NCBI GenBank assembly: GCA_013205085.1
Contig: JABMLH010000001.1
Span: 124,001 to 188,000 of the forward strand
Direction of reading: 5' to 3'
Length of the DNA: 64,000 nucleotides
From: Microbacteriaceae bacterium VKM Ac-2854
Lineage (GTDB): Bacteria > Actinomycetota > Actinomycetes > Actinomycetales > Microbacteriaceae
The notes beneath the pieces are model-generated. The model was not told the origin of the DNA and ran no database searches. It saw nothing but the letters and a program-made list of their open reading frames with translations. Position numbers and translations under genes: made by a program. Every line of letters begins with the position of its first letter. Position 1 is the stretch's first letter. Positions 24,953-33,228 of the stretch are shown piece after piece.

Positions 24953-26317
24953 TCAGTGCGGGACGGGGCAGCGGGATGGGGCGCCGACCGCGCGGATGCG
25001 GCCGCCGGAGGCGGGCTTGGTCGGCAAGCGGCGCAGGTTCACGTCGAGGCCGGAGCCGAGGATGCGCACCCGCGGGTCGCTCAGCGCCGCGACGGCCGCC
25101 GAGAGCCCCGCGATCGAGAGCTTCTCGCCCGGGCAGCGGTGGCCGGTGGCGACGTCGGAGCCGCCGTGCGGCACGAACGCGGCCAGCGCCTCGTAGTCCT
25201 CGACGCCGACGAAGCGCTCGGGATCGAACTCCGCTGCGTGCTGCCACGACGCCGGATCCGTGTTCGTGCCGGCGACGTCGAGCACCACGCGATCACCGGC
25301 GCGGACACGGTGGCCGTCGAGCTCGATGTCGGTGAGGGCGCGGCCCGGCAGCATCGGCACGAACGGCGCGGTCCGGCGCACCTCCTGGGCGAACGCCGTC
25401 GCGAGGGGCCCGCTCACGAGCGAGCCCCGCTCCGCCGTCTCCGCCGCGATGCGCTCCCGCCACTCCGGGCGCTCGTGCAGGCGCTTCGCGGCGAACGCCA
25501 CGAAGCGGGCCACCGCGATCATGGGGCGGATGCTGTTCTGCAGCTCGATCCCCGCGAGGTGCGCCGAGAGCGTCTCGCCCTGCGCGTCGCGGTAGTCGGC
25601 CCAGGCTCGCAGCGCGGTGCCTTCCTCCGCGGCCAGCGTGCCGGCGCGGGCGGCCGCGATCAGCTGGGCGGCGTGCCGATCCGACCAGAGCCGGTTCGCC
25701 TTCGCCAGCAGGTACTCGGGGGAGAACGGCACGCCGAACGCGTCCACGATCTGCGCGAGCCGCGCCGACCACCGGGTCTTCGCCGCGCGGGTGCCGGGCA
25801 CCCCGGCCCAGGTCATGCTGGCGCGGCCGAACGCGCCGACCGCGGCGGCGTACGCGGAGCGATCACCGCCGGCGATCCACGCGCTCAGCTCCAGCCGCCA
25901 TTCCCGCTCGAACAGCGGGCGCATCCGCTCGACCTGGGCGTCTTCGTAGGCGAGCTCGACGAAGAGCGCCTTGCGGTGCAGGTGGGCCGGGCCATCCATG
26001 CCGTGCAGGGAACCGGTGCCGAACAGCGGATCGCCGAAGATGCCGGGCATAGCACCCTGCCGGGCGATCCGGCTCTGGTCGTAGAACAGCTCGACGCCCT
26101 CTGCGCCGCGGACGAAGAGGGCGTCACTGCCGAGCGCGTGCGTCGACGCCGAGCGGGAGCCGCTGCGGACGCGGCGCCAGAGCCGCCCCGTGAAGAGGTA
26201 GCCGCTGGTGAGGAAGGCGAGGGATTCGTCCCGGGGTGAGCGGGCCGTGGGTCGGGTCATCGGGCGGGCCGTTCGTGTCGACGCGCGGGGATGCGGGTGG
26301 GGATGAGATTCATTCAT
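24953..26317 (-). CDS. Cytochrome P450, CYP152 family (fatty-acid peroxygenase/decarboxylase type)
   Basis: 454 residues. The heme loop FVPHGGSDVATGHRCPGE (Cys395), EVRRTAPFVP and the I-helix stretch NSIRPMIAVARF (Arg264-Pro265 in place of the usual acid-alcohol pair) identify CYP152, which uses hydrogen peroxide on fatty acids. PLFGTGSLHGMDGPAHLHRK puts Phe99 and His105 where OleT has Phe79 and His85, and Arg264 where it has Arg245. So alkene-forming decarboxylation is possible besides hydroxylation. An ATG at 26258-26260 is an alternative start. It lies 23 bp after the response regulator gene, in the same direction. Confidence 0.85.
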   Translation of the reverse strand: MNESHPHPHPRASTRTARPMTRPTARSPRDESLAFLTSGYLFTGRLWRRVRSGSRSASTHALGSDALFVRGAEGVELFYDQSRIARQGAMPGIFGDPLFGTGSLHGMDGPAHLHRKALFVELAYEDAQVERMRPLFEREWRLELSAWIAGGDRSAYAAAVGAFGRASMTWAGVPGTRAAKTRWSARLAQIVDAFGVPFSPEYLLAKANRLWSDRHAAQLIAAARAGTLAAEEGTALRAWADYRDAQGETLSAHLAGIELQNSIRPMIAVARFVAFAAKRLHERPEWRERIAAETAERGSLVSGPLATAFAQEVRRTAPFVPMLPGRALTDIELDGHRVRAGDRVVLDVAGTNTDPASWQHAAEFDPERFVGVEDYEALAAFVPHGGSDVATGHRCPGEKLSIAGLSAAVAALSDPRVRILGSGLDVNLRRLPTKPASGGRIRAVGAPSRCPVPH

Positions 26318-26340
26318 CTATCGTGACCCACGGCACCCGA

Positions 26341-26964
26341 TCAGTCGAGCAGGCCCGCCTCCATCGCCCGGCGCACGGCGGAGGTGCGGTCGGAGACACC
26401 GAGCTTCTCGTACGCCCGACTCAGGTAGGTCTTCACGGTCGCCTCACCGATGAACAGTTCGGCGCCGATCGCCGCGTTGGTCAGCCCGTCCGCGGCCAGT
26501 GCCAGCACCTTCACCTCGCGAGCCGACAGCGTCGGCGCGGCGCCGCGGCCCTGTACCCGGCCGAGCAGAGCGGATGCGGCCGACGTCGCCAGCACGGTCT
26601 CGCCGCGCGCCGCGGCGCGGATCGACCGCGCCAGCTCCTCGGGTGCGATGTCCTTGAGCAGGTATCCGGCGGCGCCGGCCTCGATCGCGCGCAGGATGTC
26701 GGCATCCGTTTCATACGTCGTCAGAACGACCACTCGTGTCGCCGGATGCGCGCTCGCGATGCTCCTCGTGGCCGCGACGCCGTCGCCGCCCGGCATCCGC
26801 AGGTCCATCAGGACGAGCTCGGGCTCGAGCGCCGCGACGAGAGCGAGCGCCTCGGGGCCGCTGGACGCCTGCCCGACGACCTCGATGTCGGGGTACGCCG
26901 CGAGCATCCCGCGGATGCCCTCCCGCACCATCGGATGATCGTCGGCCAGGATGATCCGGATCAT
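26341..26964 (-). CDS. NarL/LuxR-family response regulator
   Basis: 207 residues. The receiver domain has acidic residues DD (8-9), phosphoacceptor Asp54 (LMDLRMPGGDG), and Thr and Lys in VLTTYETD and YLLKDI. The C-terminal HTH is LSAREVKVLALAADGLTNAAIGAELFIGEATVKTYLSRAYEKL. It overlaps the histidine kinase stop by 4 bp (ATGA), so they are cognate partners. The adjacent P450 and MFS genes are candidate targets. Confidence 0.93.
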   Translation of the reverse strand: MIRIILADDHPMVREGIRGMLAAYPDIEVVGQASSGPEALALVAALEPELVLMDLRMPGGDGVAATRSIASAHPATRVVVLTTYETDADILRAIEAGAAGYLLKDIAPEELARSIRAAARGETVLATSAASALLGRVQGRGAAPTLSAREVKVLALAADGLTNAAIGAELFIGEATVKTYLSRAYEKLGVSDRTSAVRRAMEAGLLD

Positions 26965-28127
26965 CGTTCCTCCAGGAGCGGCAGCTCGACCCGCACCAGG
27001 GTGCCGCGGCCGGGCGCGCTGGCCATGGCGATCCGTCCGCCGACCTCGGCCACGCGGGCGCGCATGCCGCGCAGCCCGTAGCCCTCGGCCGGGACGGTCT
27101 CGTCGTAGCCGACGCCGTCGTCGCCCACCGAGAGGGAGAACGCGTTCTCGCTGTAGTCCAGCGTCACGGTGACGTTCGCCGGGCGGGCGTGCTTGCGGAT
27201 GTTCGCGAGGCTCTCCTGAGCGACCCGGAGGGCGACGACCTCGAGCGCGGGCGGGGCCACGCGCGCCGACCCGCGCACCGAGAAGTCGACCGGGACGTCG
27301 AGTTCATCGCCCAGCCGCGCGGCCACCCGCTCGATCGCCTGGGCGAGGGTCGCCTCGTCCAAGCGTGCGGGGGTGAGCGCGGCGATGATCCGCCGCGATT
27401 CCTGCAGGTTCTCCTGCGCCGTCTCGGTGATCAACTCGACGTGCCGACGGGCGAGCGCGGGATCCGCGTCCAGCTCGCCCTGCACGGCTCGGCCGAGGGT
27501 GAGGATGCTCGTGAAGCCCTGCGCGAGCGTGTCGTGCATCTCGCGCGCGATCCGCTCCCGTTCGGCGGCCGCGCCCTGCTCCTCCGAGAGCACGGCGAGC
27601 TGACCCTGGGACCGGCGCAGCTGTTCGATCAGCGCGCCGCGGGCCGCACTCTCGTCCGCGATGCTGGTCATCCGGCTGCTGAGGAAGACCGAGCCGACGA
27701 TCACGAGCGCCGTGACCCCGAACGCCTCGCCGAGTTCGGCGGGCCGCACGTCGCCGCTGAGGATGCGCAGGCCGAAGGCGAGCAGGTTCGCCGCGGCGAT
27801 CGCGACGGTCGCAGCGCGGGGCCCCAGCAGGATGAAGAACTGGGGGCTCAGAACGAAGAGGATCACGTTCGACCAGGCGTTCAGCCACGTCGCCGCGAGC
27901 AGGCCGCCGATCGCGACCACGGTGTAGAGCACGGCGCGGGCGCTGTTCGCCCGGACTCCCGCGAGCGTCGGCCGCGCGATCAGCCAGTAGAGGCCCTGCA
28001 CCGCCAGGAGGATGCCGGCGGCCGCGAAGGCGCTCGCCGCCCCGCGGTACGGGTTGGCGAGCACGATCAGCGCGGATGCGCCCGTCGCGGCGAGGAAGAA
28101 CAGCTTCCATTCGCGGTAGTTCGTCAT
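26961..28127 (-). CDS. Sensor histidine kinase (DesK/NarX-like, HisKA_3)
   Basis: 388 residues. Five or six hydrophobic helices (residues about 8-150) form a membrane sensor with little extracellular sequence. The dimerisation motif ERERIAREMHDTLAQGF carries phospho-acceptor His198. The HATPase domain has an N-box (ANIRKHARPANVTV), DDGVGYDE and GYGLRGMRARVAEVGG. Such kinases often sense membrane state or lipophilic stress, which would suit a downstream fatty-acid P450; that link is inference. Confidence 0.9.
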   Translation of the reverse strand: MTNYREWKLFFLAATGASALIVLANPYRGAASAFAAAGILLAVQGLYWLIARPTLAGVRANSARAVLYTVVAIGGLLAATWLNAWSNVILFVLSPQFFILLGPRAATVAIAAANLLAFGLRILSGDVRPAELGEAFGVTALVIVGSVFLSSRMTSIADESAARGALIEQLRRSQGQLAVLSEEQGAAAERERIAREMHDTLAQGFTSILTLGRAVQGELDADPALARRHVELITETAQENLQESRRIIAALTPARLDEATLAQAIERVAARLGDELDVPVDFSVRGSARVAPPALEVVALRVAQESLANIRKHARPANVTVTLDYSENAFSLSVGDDGVGYDETVPAEGYGLRGMRARVAEVGGRIAMASAPGRGTLVRVELPLLEER

Positions 28128-28143
28128 CTGGTTCTCCCTGGCA

Positions 28144-28192
28144 GGGGGTTGTCACTTCGTCCCGCTTCGCGTGGGACGGAGTGACAACCCCC
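28144..28192. repeat. 49-bp palindrome, family B copy 1
   Basis: GGGGGTTGTCACTTCGTCCC (28144-28163) pairs with GGGACGGAGTGACAACCCCC (28173-28192), with one mismatch. Between the MFS stop and the kinase start, both on the minus strand. Full-length copies recur at 47319 and 58640, and half copies at 45888 and 50151. Confidence 0.9.
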
Positions 28193-28197
28193 TTTCA

Positions 28198-29781
28198 TCA
28201 AACAGCAACGGCGACCGGGGCGTCGGCGGGAGTGACACTGGAGACCGCGCCCTTCGGGTAGAGCACGCCGAGCACCGCGACGACGGCCATCGCGATCGCC
28301 ATGCCGGCGAACGCGAACTGTACGCCACCGGCGTAGTCGTTCTGCACCGCGGCCACGAACTGCGCGCGCACTGCGTCCGGCAGCGCATCCAGCGACGAGG
28401 ATCCGCCCGATGCGCCCGAGATCTGCTGCACGGCGGAGGCGGCGGCGCTCGCCGGAGCGCCGAGCGCGGCGAAGGAGGCGGTCAGCTTGTCGGTGAGCAC
28501 GTTCGTCACCACGGTGGTGAACACCGCGAGGCCGAGCGCGCCGCCGAAGTTCTTCATGGTCTGCGAGACGGCGCTGACCTCGCCGTAGGAGGCGCCGACC
28601 GCACGGTTCACCGCATCGGTGGAGACGGCGCTGAGCATGTAGCCGATGCCGGCGCCCGCCACCACGATCGGCCACGTCTGCGCGTTGAGGAAGTCGCCCG
28701 CATCCGTGGGGATGGTGGTGACCGTCGCGGCCAGCCACGCGAATCCGACCGCCCCGACGACCCCGCCGATCAGGATCACGCCGCGGGCGCCGCTGCGGTC
28801 GAACCGCGTCGAGCCGAGCCGCGAGGCGATCACGAACCCGATGAAGAACTTCAAGAACAGCAGCCCCGTCTCGCCCGCCGACAACTGCAGGGACACCTGG
28901 CCGTACACGCTGAGGAAGAAGAACGTGCTGACGAACGCGATCGAGGCGAACAGGGTGGCGAGCGTGGACAGGGTGAAGCCGCGGTCGCGGAACGCGTCGA
29001 CACGCAGCAGCGGCTGGGCGGCGCGGCGCTGCACGAGCACGAACGCGGCGAGCAGGGCCACGCCGGCGACCAGGCTGCCGATCACGCCCGGGTTGCTCCA
29101 GCCCCACGGGCTCGCCTGCTGCAGGCCGAAGACGACACCGGCCATGCCGGCCGCGACCAGCGCAGCGCCGAGCCCGTCGATCCGGCCGTGCCGGCGCGGA
29201 GTCGGCGCCGCGGCGATCGCGACGATGACGAAGGCGAGGACGGCCAGCGGGACGTTGACCCAGAAGATCGCGCGCCAGGTCCACTGGGTGAGGTAGCCGC
29301 CGGCGATCGGGCCGACGCAGGTCATCGCTCCGGTGATCGCGAAGAACGCCGCCATCGCGCGGCCGCGGCGCTCGCGTTCGAAGCCCTGCACCACGATGCC
29401 GATCGCGGCGGGGAACATGATCGCGCCGAACACGCCCTGCAGCGCGCGGGCGGCGACGAGGGCCGGTTCGGCCCAGTCGCCGGTCGGCGCGAGGCCGCAC
29501 AGCAGCGAGGTGACGCCGAAGCCGGCGATGCCGATCAGCGCCATCTTCTTGTGCCCGAACAGGTCGGCCATCCGGCCGCCGAGCAGGAAGAACGCGGCCG
29601 TCGTGAGCAGGTACACGTTGACGGCCCACTGCATCCCGTCGTGCGAAAGGCCGAGGTTCTGCTGGATGGTCGGCGCCGAGAGGGCGACGATGGTCTGGTC
29701 GATCGTGGTCATCGACACGGCGACGATGAGTCCGGCGAGGGCGAGGGTGTTGCCCTTGGTGCCGGTCGCGGCTGCGGTCAT
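28198..29781 (-). CDS. MFS drug exporter, EmrB/QacA (DHA2) type
   Basis: 527 residues and 14 predicted helices. MTTIDQTIVALSAPTIQQNLGLS is the DHA2 signature in helix 1, GGRMADLFGHKKM the loop 2-3 motif, and FFAITGAMTCVGPIAGGYLTQ motif C. The ATG at 29779-29781 has AAGGAG upstream (29787-29792). The two-component genes lie downstream on the same strand, separated by palindrome B1. Confidence 0.88.
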   Translation of the reverse strand: MTAAATGTKGNTLALAGLIVAVSMTTIDQTIVALSAPTIQQNLGLSHDGMQWAVNVYLLTTAAFFLLGGRMADLFGHKKMALIGIAGFGVTSLLCGLAPTGDWAEPALVAARALQGVFGAIMFPAAIGIVVQGFERERRGRAMAAFFAITGAMTCVGPIAGGYLTQWTWRAIFWVNVPLAVLAFVIVAIAAAPTPRRHGRIDGLGAALVAAGMAGVVFGLQQASPWGWSNPGVIGSLVAGVALLAAFVLVQRRAAQPLLRVDAFRDRGFTLSTLATLFASIAFVSTFFFLSVYGQVSLQLSAGETGLLFLKFFIGFVIASRLGSTRFDRSGARGVILIGGVVGAVGFAWLAATVTTIPTDAGDFLNAQTWPIVVAGAGIGYMLSAVSTDAVNRAVGASYGEVSAVSQTMKNFGGALGLAVFTTVVTNVLTDKLTASFAALGAPASAAASAVQQISGASGGSSSLDALPDAVRAQFVAAVQNDYAGGVQFAFAGMAIAMAVVAVLGVLYPKGAVSSVTPADAPVAVAV

Positions 29782-29980
29782 GGGGTGCTCCTTCGAGGTG
29801 TTTCTGACTGCATCCACACTCCCGCCGTCGCCGCGCGGGCGGCACCGCCCGGTGGACGTCAGCGGTGTCCGCCGATCGGTGGACGCCGCGCAACCCCCAC
29901 CCGGCGTGCACCGAGGCTCGCTAAGGTTTCGGCGCTGTTGTTTTCGAACGACAGCGCGATGAAGAAGGAGAGCGGGCAGG

Positions 29981-30997
29981 ATGCGCGTGTTCGGATGCCC
30001 GCACTGCGGCGCCTGGGTGGAGTTCGAGGACACGGTGTGCCTCGCCTGCGACACCGAGATCGCCTACGCGCTCGACCAGGACGACATCGTCGCCGCCGAG
30101 GGGCGCGCACTCTGCCGGTTCCGTGGCACGCTGAGCTGCTCGTGGGTCGCGGATCCGGCCGGTGCCGGCGCCTGCGCCTCCTGCGTGCTCACCACCGTGC
30201 GTCCGGCCACGTACACCAAGCGGGTGCTGGCCGAGCTGGTGGTCGCGGAGTACGCGAAGCGGCGCCTGATCCGGCAGCTGCGCCACCTCATCCTGCCGAT
30301 CGTGCGTCGCCGCAACGGCGTCGGACTCACCTTCGAGCTGCTGGCCAGCTCGCAGCAGGGCGAGAAGGTCACGATCGGGCACGAGAACGGCATCATCACC
30401 GTCGACCTCGACGAGTCGAACGATGCGCACCGCGAGGCGTTGAAGGCCAGGCTGGGCGAGCCGTATCGCACGATGCTCGGCCACTTCCGGCACGAGATCG
30501 GGCACTACTACTGGCAGGCGCTGGTCTTCGGCACCGATCGGATCCACGGCTTCCGCGAGCGCTTCGGCGACGAACGGGTCGACTACGGCCGCGCCCTCGA
30601 CGCCCACTACGGCGACGGCGCGAACGCCGATTGGCAGCGCGACCACATCTCGCAGTACGCGACCACGCATCCGTGGGAGGACTTCGCCGAGACCTTCGCG
30701 CACTACCTCCACATCGCGGATGCTCTGGAGACGACCGACTCGGTGGGCATCGCCGTCGATGGGCCGACGGGGCGCATCCCGGACTCGCTGGCCGAGACCA
30801 TCCACTCGCGCGGCGCCGCGGTGATCGCGCGGATGGAGATGCCCGAGGTGCTGCGGCGCTGGCACGGCTTCTCGCTCGCGCTGAACGCGGTGAACCGCTC
30901 GATCGGCAAGGACGACCTCTACCCGTTCGTGATCACGCCGCGGATCGCGGAGAAGCTGGCGTGGGTGCACGAGTTGGTGCGGGGGAGTAGTACGTAG
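29981..30997 (+). CDS. Zinc-ribbon putative metallopeptidase
   Basis: 338 residues. Two Cys pairs at the N-terminus (CPHCG and CLACD, residues 6-25) look like a zinc ribbon, and another pair occurs at CASC. The central HEIGHYYW is an HExxH zinc-protease motif, and a downstream EDFAETFAHYLH supplies the likely third ligand. The layout matches the 'putative zinc-binding metallopeptidase' family common in actinobacteria. No signal peptide, so cytoplasmic. It is divergent from the MFS gene; substrate unknown. Confidence 0.82.
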   Translation: MRVFGCPHCGAWVEFEDTVCLACDTEIAYALDQDDIVAAEGRALCRFRGTLSCSWVADPAGAGACASCVLTTVRPATYTKRVLAELVVAEYAKRRLIRQLRHLILPIVRRRNGVGLTFELLASSQQGEKVTIGHENGIITVDLDESNDAHREALKARLGEPYRTMLGHFRHEIGHYYWQALVFGTDRIHGFRERFGDERVDYGRALDAHYGDGANADWQRDHISQYATTHPWEDFAETFAHYLHIADALETTDSVGIAVDGPTGRIPDSLAETIHSRGAAVIARMEMPEVLRRWHGFSLALNAVNRSIGKDDLYPFVITPRIAEKLAWVHELVRGSST

Positions 30998-31063
30998 GCC
31001 GAAGTCTCGAGGCGCAGGGAACGATCGCTCCGGTAGAGCGACCTTCGCCGCCAGGTCACCCTC

Positions 31064-31074
31064 TGGCATACAAT
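31064..31074 (+). promoter_or_regulatory. gntR -10 element overlapping a possible GntR/FCD half-site
   Basis: TACAAT at 31069-31074 is a good -10 box 36 bases before the ATG; no clear -35 is visible. It overlaps TGGCATACAA, which is close to TGGTATACAG (minus strand, 31937-31946) in front of the catabolic operon. A shared motif at both promoters would fit autoregulation by the FCD regulator. Confidence 0.45.
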
Positions 31075-31109
31075 CGACCCACCAGCCGCCGCCACCAGGA
31101 GGACCTCCG

Positions 31110-31802
31110 ATGACGCCAACGACCCTCTCCCTCGGTCTCGCCGACCAGTCGCTCTCCGCGAAGATCTACGAGGAGTTGCGCGAGCGGATCATCGAGGGAG
31201 TCATCCCGGCGGGCGAACGGATCAGGGAGCGCGAGCTCGCGGAGGAGTTCAACGTCTCGCGCATCCCGATCCGTGAGGCGATGCCCCGGCTGGAGAGTGA
31301 GGGCTTCATCCGCACGGTGCCGCGGCGAGGCGCCATCGTCACCGAGATGACGCTGCGGGACGTGGAGGAATTGTTCCAGGTGCGCAGCAGCCTCGAGGTG
31401 CTGGCCGCCCGACTTGCGGCCGAGGCCTGTACCTCCGGGGTGTCGGGCGAGCGACTGCTGGAGTTGGTCGCAGCGGCCGACGCGGCGACGAAAAGCGCGG
31501 ATGACCGGGGGATCGCTGCGGCCAACTCGGCGCTGCACGAAGAGATCCTTGTGCTGTCCTCGAATGCGCTGCTGGTCTCGCTGATGGGCCCGATCAACGG
31601 CCGGGTGCGCCGGCTGTTCCGCCTGGAGGCCGAGCGTGATCAGTTGGTGCTCTGCGCCGAGCATCGCGATCTGTGCAAGGCGATCGTGGACGGCAAGGCC
31701 GAGCTGGCCGCGTCTCTCGCCTACGCGCACGTCGAGCACAGCCGCGCGGATTCGCTCGAGCTGCTCGGCAAGACGCTGCCGCACGAGACCTCGGCCGACT
31801 GA
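31110..31802 (+). CDS. GntR-family regulator, FCD subfamily
   Basis: 230 residues. The winged HTH is KIYEELRERIIEGVIPAGERIRERELAEEFNVSRIPIREAMPRLESEGFI (residues about 14-63), followed by an all-helical FCD domain with the metal/ligand Asp-His pattern (ELFQVRSSLEVLAARLA; HEEILVLSSNALL; EHRDLCKAI; YAHVEHS). FCD regulators commonly repress sugar-acid and organic-acid catabolic genes. It sits directly in front of the 12-gene operon in the same direction and is its probable repressor. The 'REAMPRL' variant replaces the usual REALRRL. Confidence 0.9.
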   Translation: MTPTTLSLGLADQSLSAKIYEELRERIIEGVIPAGERIRERELAEEFNVSRIPIREAMPRLESEGFIRTVPRRGAIVTEMTLRDVEELFQVRSSLEVLAARLAAEACTSGVSGERLLELVAAADAATKSADDRGIAAANSALHEEILVLSSNALLVSLMGPINGRVRRLFRLEAERDQLVLCAEHRDLCKAIVDGKAELAASLAYAHVEHSRADSLELLGKTLPHETSAD

Positions 31803-31936
31803 GTCGACGATGAGGCCGTCGCCCGTCGGGGCGGCGGCCTTCGCCGTCTCCGCCGCGCGTCGGCGAGCGATTCTCGCCGATGCGAAACACGTTGTTCACA
31901 GTACCCCGCACCTCGCCGAAACAAACGGATGGAATT

Positions 31937-31946
31937 CTGTATACCA
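31937..31946 (-). promoter_or_regulatory. Candidate GntR/FCD operator before the catabolic operon
   Basis: On the minus strand this reads TGGTATACAG with a palindromic GTATAC core, 8 of 10 bases matching TGGCATACAA at the gntR promoter. It lies 30 bases upstream of the amidohydrolase start. TATACC at 31939-31944 could also serve as the -10. Found by eye only. Confidence 0.4.
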
Positions 31947-31975
31947 AGTTGCTCCTCCGAAACGAAGGAAACCTG

Positions 31976-33193
31976 GTGTACGAAAGCCCCACTCTCCGCA
32001 ACGCCCGCCTGGCGGACGGCCGGCTCGTCGACGTCGCTCTCGACGGCGCGAGCATCGCCGCCGTCACGCCGGCCGCCGCGGCAGCGTCCGGCGCCGACGA
32101 CCTCGACCTGGCGGGCGCGCTCCTGCTGCCCGCCCTGGTGAACGGTCACGCCCACCTCGATAAGACCTTCGTCGGTGCCCCGTGGCAGCCGCACCGCGCC
32201 GGCGACACCGTGCCGGCCCGCGTCGCCGCGGAGCGGGCCATCCGCTCCACCGTCGCCACTTCCGTCGCCGAACGCGCCGAGGCACTTGCCCTCGAGATGG
32301 TGCGCTTCGGCACCGGCACCGTCCGCAGTCACGTCGACATCGATACCGAGCTGGGACTGAGTTCGCTCGACACCCTGCTCGAGCTGCGCGAGCGGATGCA
32401 GGACAGCCTGGCGATGCAGATCGTCGCCTTCCCGCAGAGCGGGATCCTGGCCAGCCCGGGCGTCGCCGCGCTGCTGGAGGAGGCGGTGCTGCGCGGGGCG
32501 GATGTGATCGGCGGCCTCGACCCGCACGGCTTCGACCGCGACGCGGTGGCGCACCTCGACATCGTCTTCGACCTGGCCGCGAAGCACGGCGTCGCCGTCG
32601 ACATCCACCTGCACGATCTCGGTTCCGCCGCGGTGCGCCAGTTCGACCTGATCGCCGATCGCACTCGTGCACTCGGGCTCTCCGGGCGAGTCGTGGTCAG
32701 CCACGCCTACGGCCTCGGCTCGATCGCGCTGGACGAGGCCAAGCGGATCGGCGGGATGCTCGCGCACGCCGGCATCTCGGTGATGACCAACGGCCCGGCC
32801 GGCCCGATGCCGCCGGTGTTGGCGATGCGGGCCGAGGGGGCCACCGTCTTCTCCGGCTCCGACAACATCCGCGACGCGTGGTGGCCCTACGGCAACGGCG
32901 ACATGCTCGACGTCGCCCGCACCGTGGCCTACCAGTCCAACTTCCGCACCGACACCGAGCTCGAGGTCGCCCTCGACCTGGTGACGGCGGCGGCGGCCAC
33001 GGCGATCGGTCTCGATCGCTACGGCATCCATCCCGGCGCGCGCGCCGACCTCCTCGTGCTCGACGGATCCGCGGCGGCGCAGGCCGTGGCGAGTCCGCCC
33101 GAGCGGCGCACCGTCTTCCACGCCGGCCGCATCGTCTCGACCACTCGGGTCACGACGGAGCAGCCGACGAACCCCATCCTCACCTCGCTGTAG
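31976..33193 (+). CDS. Cytosine deaminase-like metal-dependent amidohydrolase
   Basis: 405 residues from a GTG with AAGGAA 5 bases upstream. It has the amidohydrolase-superfamily N-terminal beta-sandwich, then NGHAHLDKTF (His58, His60), DIHLHD, VVSHAYGLG and SGSDNIRDAW (catalytic Asp). The pattern HxHLDK...SHA...SDN is that of cytosine deaminase/AtzC-type enzymes acting on cyclic amides or amidines. It is first in the operon and homologous to the amidohydrolase at its end. Substrate unknown; probably an N-heterocycle or N-acyl compound. Confidence 0.87.
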   Translation: MYESPTLRNARLADGRLVDVALDGASIAAVTPAAAAASGADDLDLAGALLLPALVNGHAHLDKTFVGAPWQPHRAGDTVPARVAAERAIRSTVATSVAERAEALALEMVRFGTGTVRSHVDIDTELGLSSLDTLLELRERMQDSLAMQIVAFPQSGILASPGVAALLEEAVLRGADVIGGLDPHGFDRDAVAHLDIVFDLAAKHGVAVDIHLHDLGSAAVRQFDLIADRTRALGLSGRVVVSHAYGLGSIALDEAKRIGGMLAHAGISVMTNGPAGPMPPVLAMRAEGATVFSGSDNIRDAWWPYGNGDMLDVARTVAYQSNFRTDTELEVALDLVTAAAATAIGLDRYGIHPGARADLLVLDGSAAAQAVASPPERRTVFHAGRIVSTTRVTTEQPTNPILTSL

Positions 33194-33228
33194 CTCCACC
33201 CCACCCCTTCCCTGGAGACAGAACCCCT

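Noticed and set aside
28171-30990. Open frame of about 940 codons on the plus strand
   Set aside because: It runs antisense to the DHA2 exporter and then in another frame of the metallopeptidase gene; its composition (Arg/Asp/His-rich) is typical of a shadow frame.
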